Shown one piece after another: positions 14,068 to 21,460 of a stretch of 37,365 nt of DNA. Within the stretch, counting starts at the first letter, position 1. Each line of letters starts with the position of its first letter. The translations under genes and the position numbers were made by a program. The stretch comes from an uncultured Ruminococcus sp. (GTDB lineage: Bacteria; Bacillota; Clostridia; Oscillospirales; Acutalibacteraceae): NCBI GenBank assembly GCA_905234535.1, contig CAJOII010000039.1, positions 1 to 37,365 of the forward strand. Direction: 5' to 3'. The notes under the pieces are model-generated. The model had not been told where the DNA came from and ran no database searches. It worked only from the letters and a program-made list of their open reading frames with translations.

Positions 14068-16143
14068 ATGAAGCTTGCTCGAACGATTGTCAGGTTCAGA
14101 GTCCCGATCGTGATCATCGCGCTTATTTTGCTGATCCCGTCGTTCATCGGGATGCTCTCTACCCGCATCAACTACGATATGCTGACCTACCTGCCCGAGA
14201 CGATGGATACGGTCAAGGGTCAGAATCTGATGATGGAAGAATTCTCCAAGGGAGCGTTCTCGTTCATCGTTGTGGAAGGCATGGAGGATAAGGATGTCTC
14301 CGCTCTCGTCGACGATATCAAAGAGGTCGACCATGTCGATACCGCTCTGTGGTACTCGAGCTTCGCGGATATCAGCATCCCGAAGGAGCTCCTGCCCGAC
14401 AAGATCTACGATGCGTTTAACAACGGCGACTGTACCCTGATCGCGGTGTTCTTTGATACCTCGACCTCGTCCGATGAGACGATGGACGCGATCAGAGAGC
14501 TGAGAGCGGTCACCGGCAAACAGTGCTTTGTTTCGGGTCTTTCTGCGCTTGTGACGGATCTGAAGGATCTGTGCGAAAGGGAGGAGCCCGTCTATGTCGC
14601 GATCGCGGTTGCGCTGGCGCTTGCCGCGATGATGCTGTTCCTCGACAACTGGCTGACCCCGGTGGTGTTTCTTCTCTCGATCGGGATGATGATCGTCCTG
14701 AACTTAGGCACGAACTTCTTCCTCGGCGAGATCTCCTATATCACCAAGGCACTCTCAGCGGTCTTGCAGCTCGCGGTCACGATGGACTACTCGATCTTTC
14801 TGTGGCACAGCTACAACGAGCAGAAGCGCCTCTATGAAGACAAGAAAGAAGCCATGGCGGTGGCGGTGCACAACACCTTCACCTCTGTCTTAGGCAGTTC
14901 GGTCACCACGATCGCGGGCTTCATCGCCCTGTGTTTTATGACCTTTACTCTGGGCAGAGACCTCGGTATCGTGATGGCGAAGGGCGTTCTGTTCGGCGTC
15001 TTGGGATGTGTGACGGTGTTGCCCGCGCTGATCCTGATCCTTGACCCCATCCTTGTCAAGACCGCGCACCGCTCACTGATCCCGGATATGAAGAAGTTCT
15101 CGTCGGGACTGATCAGGATATTCCCCGTTTTTCTGATTATTTTTATATTATTGATCCCGCCCGCGTTCTACGGCTATTCCAAAACAAACAGCGAGGTCTA
15201 CTACGATATGGCGCAGTGCCTGCCTGAGGATATGGAGTTCGTCATCGCAAACACGAAGCTCAGCGACGAGTTCGATATCGCCTCCACCCATATGGTGATG
15301 ATCGATTCCTCCACCGATCAGAAGGATGTCCGCGAGATGTGCCGCGAGATGGAAGCGGTCGACGGCGTGCGCTATGTGCTCTCGATGGAGTCTCTGATCG
15401 GATCGTCGATTCCCGAAGAGGTCATCCCCGAGAAGCTCAAGAGCGTGCTCGAGTCGGACAACTGGGAGCTGCTTCTCATCAACTCCGAGTATCACGCCGC
15501 GTCAGACAAGGTGAACGCCCAGATCGACTCTCTCAACGCGATCCTGAAGAAATACGACGAGGGCGGTATGCTCATCGGCGAGGCGCCGTGTATGAAGGAT
15601 ATGATCGAGACCACGGGTCACGACTTCGAGGTCGTCAACCTCGTCTCGATCCTCGCGATCTTCGTGATCATCGCGCTGGTCGAGAAGAGCATCTCGCTGC
15701 CGTTTATCCTGATCGCGGTGATCGAGCTCGCGATCTTTATCAACTTAGGACTGCCGCATTATTTAGGCCAGTCGCTGCCGTTCATCGCGCCCATCTGCAT
15801 CTCCACCATCCAGCTCGGCGCGACCGTCGACTACGCGATACTGATGACGACCAGATACAAGACCGAGCGCCTCTCGGGTAAGGATAAGAGGTCTTCGGTT
15901 ACGGCTGCTCTGTCGAGTTCGATCCCCTCGATCATCGTCAGCGGCATGGGGCTGTTCGCCGCCACCTTCGGTGTTGCGGTCTACTCCGATATCGACATCA
16001 TCAGCTCGATGTGTATGCTGATGGCAAGGGGCGCCGTCATCTCGATGCTGTGTGTTATCTTCATCCTGCCCGCGCTCTTGATGCTGTGCGACAGGCTCGT
16101 CTGCGTGACAACATTGAAAATGAAATCCTGTATTAAATCATAG
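14068..16143 (+). CDS. MMPL/RND-family transporter
   Basis: The 691-residue inner-membrane exporter is built as two repeats of one helix, an external domain and about five helices. The duplicated membrane signature is visible as AVTMDYSIFLWHSYNEQ in the first half and GATVDYAILMTTRYKTER in the second, each with the conserved Asp-Tyr pair used for proton coupling. Members move lipids, hydrophobic drugs or peptides. AGAAGGTGAAAGA precedes the ATG. It is followed 12 bases later by a secreted heptad-rich protein, with which it must form an operon. Control by the divergent TetR is likely. The cargo is unknown. Confidence 0.92.
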   Translation: MKLARTIVRFRVPIVIIALILLIPSFIGMLSTRINYDMLTYLPETMDTVKGQNLMMEEFSKGAFSFIVVEGMEDKDVSALVDDIKEVDHVDTALWYSSFADISIPKELLPDKIYDAFNNGDCTLIAVFFDTSTSSDETMDAIRELRAVTGKQCFVSGLSALVTDLKDLCEREEPVYVAIAVALALAAMMLFLDNWLTPVVFLLSIGMMIVLNLGTNFFLGEISYITKALSAVLQLAVTMDYSIFLWHSYNEQKRLYEDKKEAMAVAVHNTFTSVLGSSVTTIAGFIALCFMTFTLGRDLGIVMAKGVLFGVLGCVTVLPALILILDPILVKTAHRSLIPDMKKFSSGLIRIFPVFLIIFILLIPPAFYGYSKTNSEVYYDMAQCLPEDMEFVIANTKLSDEFDIASTHMVMIDSSTDQKDVREMCREMEAVDGVRYVLSMESLIGSSIPEEVIPEKLKSVLESDNWELLLINSEYHAASDKVNAQIDSLNAILKKYDEGGMLIGEAPCMKDMIETTGHDFEVVNLVSILAIFVIIALVEKSISLPFILIAVIELAIFINLGLPHYLGQSLPFIAPICISTIQLGATVDYAILMTTRYKTERLSGKDKRSSVTAALSSSIPSIIVSGMGLFAATFGVAVYSDIDIISSMCMLMARGAVISMLCVIFILPALLMLCDRLVCVTTLKMKSCIKS

Positions 16144-16155
16144 GAGGTTTTTGAT

Positions 16156-18291
16156 ATGAAACAACTCATCAAAGTATTATCGGTCACACTGTGTGTGATG
16201 ATCGTTCTGCTCTCGGCGGTGACCACCGCTTTCGCCTTTACTCTGAGCTCGGCGCCCGCAAGCGGCGAAAAGGGCGTGAAGGCTACCCCCGACGAAGCAA
16301 AGAAGGTGTTTAAGGACGAGAGCGTCTATGTGATGGCGTCCGCGGACGGCACGGTGGAGAAGATCATCGTCTCCGACTGGATTCAGAATAAGGATCACAG
16401 GGACACGATCACCGATTTCTCGAACCTGAAGAATATCAAGAACTTAAAGGGCGACGAAAGCTATACCCTCAACGAGGAGAATATGCAGGTCTGGAATACG
16501 GGCGGTAAGGATCTTTATGTCGAAGGCGAAGGGGAAGAGCCGCTGCCCGTCGACCTCTCGGTCTCCTACAAGCTCGACGGTAAGAGCATCTCTCCCGATG
16601 ATCTCAAGGGCAAGTCCGGCAGGGTGACCATCCGCTTTGACTATGAGAACAAAGAGTACAGAACCGTCGAGATCGACGGCAAGAAGGAGAAGATCTATGT
16701 TCCCTTCGTGATGCTCACGGGGCTTCTCTTAGACGGCGACAAGTTCTCCGATGTCGAGGTCACGAACGGAAAGGTGATCTCTGACGGAGACCGCACCATC
16801 GTCGCGGGTCTCGCGTTCCCGGGTCTCTCCGACAACTTAAAGCTTAATTTTTCCGAGCTGGAGATCCCGGACTATGTGGAGATCACCGCGGAGACAGAGG
16901 ACTTTGAGCTTGGTTCTACGATCACGATCGCGGTGAACGATGTCTTTAACGATATCGATACAAGCGATCTTGATCAGATCGATGATATGAAGGACTCGAT
17001 GGCCGAGCTTGATACGGCGATGGGCGCCCTGATCGACGGATCAAGTGCGCTGTACGACGGACTGTCCACACTGCTCGAGAAGTCGGGCGACCTCGCTGAC
17101 GGGATCGATCAGCTCTACTCGGGCGCTCAGGCGCTCACAGACGGCGCCGCACAGCTGAACGCGGGAGCGGTTCAGATCGATACCGGCGCGCTCGATCTCT
17201 CCTTAGGACTCTCACAGCTTTCCGACAATAACGCCGCGCTCAGGGGCGGCTCACAGCAGGTCTTCTCATCCATCCTCGCTGCCGCGCAGAAGACGCTCTC
17301 GGAGCAGGGCCTCGAGGTCAAAACGCTGACCGGAGAGAATTATCAGCAAGTATTGGGCGGTCTGATCGAGCAGCTCTCCGACGAGAATGTCAGAGCTCAG
17401 GCAGAAGCTGCCGCGAAGGATCAGGTATCTGCCGCCGTCGAAGCCGAGCGGGATACGGTCACCGCAGCCGTCACCGCCGCGGTCAGAGAATCGGTCGAAG
17501 CGAAGGTCAGACAGGCGGTCGAGGCACAGATCCGTGCCGCGGTGATCGCATCGCTGGGCTACACGGTCGAAGAATACGAAGCCGCCGTCAGCGCGGGGCT
17601 TGTTGATGATCAGACCGTCACTCAGGTCGAAGCCGCCGTCACCGCTCAGCTTCAGAGCGAAGAGATCGAGGCGGGCGTTCAGGCGAAGACCGACGAGAAT
17701 ATGAACTCAGACGAGGTCAAAGCGCTGATTGCGTCGACTGTCGATGAGAAGATAGAAGCGCTCATTGAAGAACAGCTTCTGTCCGACACAGTCCAAAACG
17801 CGATCAAAGACGCGCTCTCCAAAGCAAAATCCGGCAGAGAGCAGATCAAAAACCTGATTACTCAGCTCGATGCGTACAGCGCGTTCGATACGGGCATCGG
17901 CACCTATACCGGCGGTGTGTCTTCAGCGGCTCAGGGCGCAGCCGCACTGTCCAAAGGCACCGCTCAGCTTTCAAAGGGCTCTGAAGATCTCAAGACGGGA
18001 TCCAAGGCGCTCAGTGACGGAATCCTGACCCTTAAGAATGGCGTGCCCGCGCTGGTCGAAGGCGTCTCGAAGCTCACGGACGGTTCGATGCAGCTCTCAG
18101 ACGGTCTCAAGACCTTCAACGAAGAGGGTATCTCAAAGATTACCTCCTTCTTCTCCGACGATCTCTCTACGCTCTCCGCGCGCCTCAGAGCGACGGTGGA
18201 TGTCTCAAAGAGCTACAAGACTTATTCCGGTCTCTCCGATGAGATGGACGGCGAAGTGAAGTTCATCTACAAGACGGCGTCTATTGAATAA
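16156..18291 (+). CDS. Secreted heptad-repeat protein, YhgE/Pip-like partner of the MMPL exporter
   Basis: The 711 residues have a signal peptide (TTAFA-F, about 1-28) and a folded beta-rich N-terminal region to about 270. The central and C-terminal parts contain repeated motifs of the kind ALxDGxxxLxxGxxxL: DGSSALYDGLSTLLEKSG, then YSGAQALTDGAAQLNAGAVQ, then GAAALSKGTAQLSKGSEDLK. An Ala/Glu/Val-rich coiled-coil segment lies between them (about 410-560). Such X-x-G-A repeats occur in YhgE/Pip-like and MMPL-associated proteins and form long helical rods. Unlike YhgE it lacks membrane helices at the C-terminus, so it may form an extracellular adaptor for the exporter (inference). AGGAGG precedes the start. 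Confidence 0.8.
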   Translation: MKQLIKVLSVTLCVMIVLLSAVTTAFAFTLSSAPASGEKGVKATPDEAKKVFKDESVYVMASADGTVEKIIVSDWIQNKDHRDTITDFSNLKNIKNLKGDESYTLNEENMQVWNTGGKDLYVEGEGEEPLPVDLSVSYKLDGKSISPDDLKGKSGRVTIRFDYENKEYRTVEIDGKKEKIYVPFVMLTGLLLDGDKFSDVEVTNGKVISDGDRTIVAGLAFPGLSDNLKLNFSELEIPDYVEITAETEDFELGSTITIAVNDVFNDIDTSDLDQIDDMKDSMAELDTAMGALIDGSSALYDGLSTLLEKSGDLADGIDQLYSGAQALTDGAAQLNAGAVQIDTGALDLSLGLSQLSDNNAALRGGSQQVFSSILAAAQKTLSEQGLEVKTLTGENYQQVLGGLIEQLSDENVRAQAEAAAKDQVSAAVEAERDTVTAAVTAAVRESVEAKVRQAVEAQIRAAVIASLGYTVEEYEAAVSAGLVDDQTVTQVEAAVTAQLQSEEIEAGVQAKTDENMNSDEVKALIASTVDEKIEALIEEQLLSDTVQNAIKDALSKAKSGREQIKNLITQLDAYSAFDTGIGTYTGGVSSAAQGAAALSKGTAQLSKGSEDLKTGSKALSDGILTLKNGVPALVEGVSKLTDGSMQLSDGLKTFNEEGISKITSFFSDDLSTLSARLRATVDVSKSYKTYSGLSDEMDGEVKFIYKTASIE

Positions 18292-18298
18292 CAGATTG

Positions 18299-18334
18299 AT
18301 CCCGATCGCGCGGTGCGGTCGGGATTTCCTTTTC
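18299..18334 (+). terminator. Terminator of the exporter operon
   Basis: ATCCCGATCGC (18299-18309) pairs with GCGGTCGGGAT (18315-18325), followed by TTCCTTTT. Confidence 0.85.
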
Positions 18335-18348
18335 GTCTGATCTTTATA

Positions 18349-18377
18349 TGGACACGGGAGCTTTTCTCTGTTATAAT
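18349..18377 (+). promoter_or_regulatory. Promoter of the 78-residue protein gene
   Basis: TGGACA (18349-18354), 17 bases, TATAAT (18372-18377). Confidence 0.7.
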
Positions 18378-18417
18378 AAAAAAAGAAACTTTTACGGATC
18401 GAAAAGAGGTTTTTGCT

Positions 18418-18654
18418 ATGTCTTTTTTCCACAGAGATACCGGATCCTTCAGAGGGCGGTTTGAGACATCCTCCTATGACCCCGAGCGGCAGACCGCGGT
18501 GATCAGGAGCTCCGTCTGCACCGGCGAGAAGGTCGCGGGCTTCAAAGACAAAAAAGACGGACACTTCACCGAGGTGATGCTTATTCGCTCCAAGAAGGAT
18601 GAAGAAGAGTTCAAGCGAACTTATCATATCGACACATTGAAGGTAGAATACTGA
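18418..18654 (+). CDS. Small conserved-looking protein of unknown function
   Basis: The 78-residue soluble protein begins MSFFHRDTGSFRGRF. Recognisable islands are ERQTAVIRSSVCTGEKVAGF and FTEVMLIRSKKDEEEFKRTY. The single Cys lies in SSVCTGEKVAGFKD. I have a faint memory of similar short proteins in other Oscillospiraceae but can assign no function. The ATG at 18418 follows AAAGAGG; the open frame extends upstream but overlaps the promoter. Its TGA overlaps the ATG of the next gene (TGATG), so the two are co-translated and likely work together. Confidence 0.75.
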   Translation: MSFFHRDTGSFRGRFETSSYDPERQTAVIRSSVCTGEKVAGFKDKKDGHFTEVMLIRSKKDEEEFKRTYHIDTLKVEY

Positions 18655-19346
18655 TGAATACAGAGCTCAAGGATTTACTGATCGACAGCAAAGAGGACTT
18701 GATCGACGCGATCGACAGGTTCGGCTTTCTGCCGTTCTTTGAGAACTCGATCGCGGGCTTCTCGATTGAAGAGCATATCACGCAGGACTCCTGGTATGAT
18801 CCGTCTACAGGAGAGTGGAGCGCGTGGGAGTGGAAGGGTCCCGTCATCCGCGAGACCGGCTGCGCCTACGGTAAGTTCTTTGAGAAGAAGGCGTGCTACA
18901 TCAGCCGTGAGTGGTTCTTCGATTTTGCGAACTACCGCCGCGACGGCTATGACTTTGACGCGCGCTACGACGACGGGCTCGCCCCCTTGAAGGATAAGCA
19001 GCTCTACGATCTGATCGAGAGAGAAGCGCCCATCCTTTCGAAGCGGCTCAAGGAGCTCGGCAATTATCGCAAAGGCGGGGTCAAGGGATTCGATACCATG
19101 ATCAACCGGCTGCATAGCCAGTGTTATGTGCTGATAAGCGACTTTGTCTATATGAAGGACAGGTACGGCAACCCCTACGGCTGGGGCGTCGCGGAGTATT
19201 CTACGCCCGAGCGGTTCATGGGAGAGTTTTTTAAAGAGAATGTCTACAGCCGCACCCCCGAAGAATCCTACGAGCGGATCCTATCACATATGCAGAAGTT
19301 CCTGCCCGATACGGATATCACGACGCTCAAAAAGTTCTTGAAGTGA
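18654..19346 (+). CDS. Unassigned protein, possibly AlkZ-like DNA glycosylase-related
   Basis: The 230-residue soluble protein is rich in aromatics. Notable stretches are EHITQDSWYDPSTGEWSAWE, WKGPVIRETGCAYGKFFEKK, ISREWFFDFANYRRDGYDFD and ARYDDGLAPLKDKQLYD. The pattern WKG...I...CAYGKFF...A.....EWF.DFANYRRDGYD.DA.YD.G matches, from memory, proteins labelled AlkZ-related (winged-helix DNA glycosylase-like); I hold this loosely. No signal peptide or membrane segment was seen. It is translationally coupled to the preceding 78-residue gene and followed by a terminator at 19406-19434. Confidence 0.7.
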   Translation: MNTELKDLLIDSKEDLIDAIDRFGFLPFFENSIAGFSIEEHITQDSWYDPSTGEWSAWEWKGPVIRETGCAYGKFFEKKACYISREWFFDFANYRRDGYDFDARYDDGLAPLKDKQLYDLIEREAPILSKRLKELGNYRKGGVKGFDTMINRLHSQCYVLISDFVYMKDRYGNPYGWGVAEYSTPERFMGEFFKENVYSRTPEESYERILSHMQKFLPDTDITTLKKFLK

Positions 19347-19405
19347 TCACGGGGGATGATCGGAGAACCGGTCCGCGCCCGATGAGATAAGAATTACGGA
19401 CGAAG

Positions 19406-19434
19406 CCTTTCGCTATACGCGGAAGGTTTTCTTT
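19406..19434 (+). terminator. Terminator after the two-gene unit
   Basis: CCTTTCGC-TATAC-GCGGAAGG followed by TTTTCTTTTA. Confidence 0.75.
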
Positions 19435-19436
19435 TA

Positions 19437-19475
19437 GAATAAAATACAGGCTGTGAGTGAGGCTCACAGCCTGTA
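19437..19475 (-). terminator. Terminator of the Amt-PII gene
   Basis: On the minus strand ATACAGGCTGTGAG pairs with CTCACAGCCTGTAT, followed by TTTTATTC. The 137 bases between it and the stop codon hold no gene. Confidence 0.75.
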
Positions 19476-19612
19476 TAACTTCAGAAAGCCCGTCAATAAT
19501 ATCGTGCCTAAGGAGCTTTTATCTTTGTGATGTGATAGGTTGGTAAAGGAAACTATACCTATTGATGATAAGAGAGCGGATCGGGGCTTTCGAAAGTCCT
19601 TACAAATGCTGC

Positions 19613-21334
19613 TTATTCATCGCCCTGCAGCGCGTCATAGCCTTCTTCACCGGTGCGGATCTTGACGACATTCTCCACATCATAGACAAAGATCTTGCCG
19701 TCGCCGATATGGCCGGTATAGAGCGCCTTCTTTGCGGTCTCAATGACATCTCTGACCGGTATCGCCGAAACGACCATCTCTACCTGCATCTTGGGAAGCA
19801 GGTTCGTCTGCATCGGAACACCTCTGTAGTATTCGGGCTTGCCCTTCTGGGTACCGTAGCCCATGACATGGGTGACGGTCATGCCGGTGATACCGAGCTT
19901 CGCCATTGCTCTCTTGAGCTTTTCAAAGCGCGCTTCTTTTAGGATGATCTCGATCTTCGTGAATTTATGATCGCCCTTTTCAAAGTTGGGTACGGTCTTG
20001 ACCTCGACCGCCTCCGCGAGGGGGGTATCACCCGTGACGACAGTGATGTCTTCGCCGTAGGCGCTGTAGTCCTCGCTCTGCGCCATGAAGCCCGCGTAGG
20101 CAGAGGGCAGACCATGCTCAGTGATATCGAGACCCATGATCTCTTCTTCGGCGGACGCTCTGAGCCCGACGGTCTTCTTGATGATCTTGAAGGTGATGAT
20201 CATCATGACCGCCGCGTACGCGGCGACAGAGACAAAACCTAAGAGCTGTAAGCCGAGCTGTGTAAAGTCGCCGGTGTAGAACAGGCCGGAGAGTCCGGCG
20301 GGAGCGTCGGGATTTGCGAGCAGACCGACCGCGATCGTACCCCAGACGCCGTTTGCCATATGGACGCCGACCGCGCCGACGGGATCGTCGACATGGATCT
20401 TCATATCGAGCACCTCGACGACGACAACGACCAGGATGCCGGATACGATACCGACAACGGTCGCGCCGATGGCGTCTAATGCGTCGCAGCCTGCCGTGAT
20501 ACCGACTAAGCCCGCGAGCGACGCGTTCAGACACATAGAGACATCGGGCTTGCCGTTTTTGATCCATGTGAAGATCATGGTGGTACAGGTCGCGACTGCG
20601 GGAGCGATCGTGGTGGTCAGGAAGATCGACGCGAGTTCACTGGGAGTGGTCGCCGCCGCGCCGTTGAAGCCGTACCAGCCGAGCCACAGGATGAAGCAGC
20701 CCAAAGCGCCGATGACGATGTTGTGACCGGGGAAGGCGTTGACCTTTATCACCTTGCCGTTCTCGTCGCGCTCGTATTTACCGAGCCTCGGACCTAAGAT
20801 CCAAGCGCCCACCAGTGCCGCGATACCGCCGACCATGTGGATCGCGCAGGAACCGGCATAGTCATGAAAGCCGAGCTGAGAGAGCCAGCCGCCGCCCCAG
20901 ATCCAGTGGGCTTCGATCGGGTAGATGAATAAGGAGATCACACCCGAGTAAATACAGTATGCGCTGAACTTCGTGCGTTCTGCCATCGCGCCCGAAACGA
21001 TCGTTGCGGTCGTCGCGCAGAAAACGAGGTTGAATACGAATGTGGACGCGGCGGTGAAGTCGCCGTTTGAGGGGGATGCGATAAACTCCTTGAAGTGCGT
21101 GATCAGATCCATGTTCGGGATACCGATCAGCCCGAAGAGCGTATCCTCACCCATCATGATGGTGTAGCCCAAGAGCGCGAACACCACCGTACCGATACAG
21201 AAGTCCATCAGGTTCTTCATGATGATGTTGCCGGCGTTTTTCGCGCGGGTGAAGCCTGCCTCCACCATCGCGAATCCTGCCTGCATCCAGAATACCAGCG
21301 CGGCTCCGATCAAAAACCAAAATTCTACTGTCAT
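19613..21334 (-). CDS. amt-glnK: Ammonium transporter fused to a PII signalling domain
   Basis: The 573 residues join two proteins normally encoded separately. Residues 1 to about 430 are an 11-helix Amt channel: VFWMQAGFAMVEAGFTRAKN, SAYCIYSGVISLFIYPIEAH, WIWGGGWLSQLGFHDYAGSC and HMVGGIAALVGAW. After a short linker, residues 457-573 are a complete PII domain (FTKIEIILKEARFEKLKRAM, then the T-loop GYGTQKGKPEYYRGV, then LYTGHIGDGKIFVYDVE). PII senses ATP/ADP and 2-oxoglutarate and plugs Amt channels. The T-loop Tyr used for uridylylation in enteric PII is replaced (GVPM instead of GAEY). The start at 21332-21334 has GGAAGGTG upstream. The gene follows glmS and is preceded by a hairpin. Confidence 0.95.
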   Translation of the reverse strand: MTVEFWFLIGAALVFWMQAGFAMVEAGFTRAKNAGNIIMKNLMDFCIGTVVFALLGYTIMMGEDTLFGLIGIPNMDLITHFKEFIASPSNGDFTAASTFVFNLVFCATTATIVSGAMAERTKFSAYCIYSGVISLFIYPIEAHWIWGGGWLSQLGFHDYAGSCAIHMVGGIAALVGAWILGPRLGKYERDENGKVIKVNAFPGHNIVIGALGCFILWLGWYGFNGAAATTPSELASIFLTTTIAPAVATCTTMIFTWIKNGKPDVSMCLNASLAGLVGITAGCDALDAIGATVVGIVSGILVVVVVEVLDMKIHVDDPVGAVGVHMANGVWGTIAVGLLANPDAPAGLSGLFYTGDFTQLGLQLLGFVSVAAYAAVMMIITFKIIKKTVGLRASAEEEIMGLDITEHGLPSAYAGFMAQSEDYSAYGEDITVVTGDTPLAEAVEVKTVPNFEKGDHKFTKIEIILKEARFEKLKRAMAKLGITGMTVTHVMGYGTQKGKPEYYRGVPMQTNLLPKMQVEMVVSAIPVRDVIETAKKALYTGHIGDGKIFVYDVENVVKIRTGEEGYDALQGDE

Positions 21335-21364
21335 ATGATCACCTTCCAAATATAAATGAATTGA

Positions 21365-21400
21365 CAAAGGCGTACTCCGAAAACAGAGTACGCCTTTGCT
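21365..21400 (-). promoter_or_regulatory. Leader hairpin before amt-PII, possible attenuator
   Basis: On the minus strand AAAGGCGTACTC-TGTTTTCG-GAGTACGCCTTT is a perfect 12-base-pair hairpin followed by only a weak T-run (TTTGTC). Its 5' arm begins AAAGGCG, the same sequence that starts the leader terminators of glnN and glt. No good hexaloop stem can form around it here. Confidence 0.5.
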
Positions 21401-21460
21401 TGTTTTGCGCAAGACAGACATTTCAGGTTTGTTATACTAATCCTTGATAAAGGATCAGTA

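Noticed and set aside
21365-21400. Calling the amt leader hairpin a full ANTAR site
   Set aside because: Around AAAGGC only two pairs (one G-U) can form, and the large hairpin has an eight-base loop without the A1/G4 pattern.
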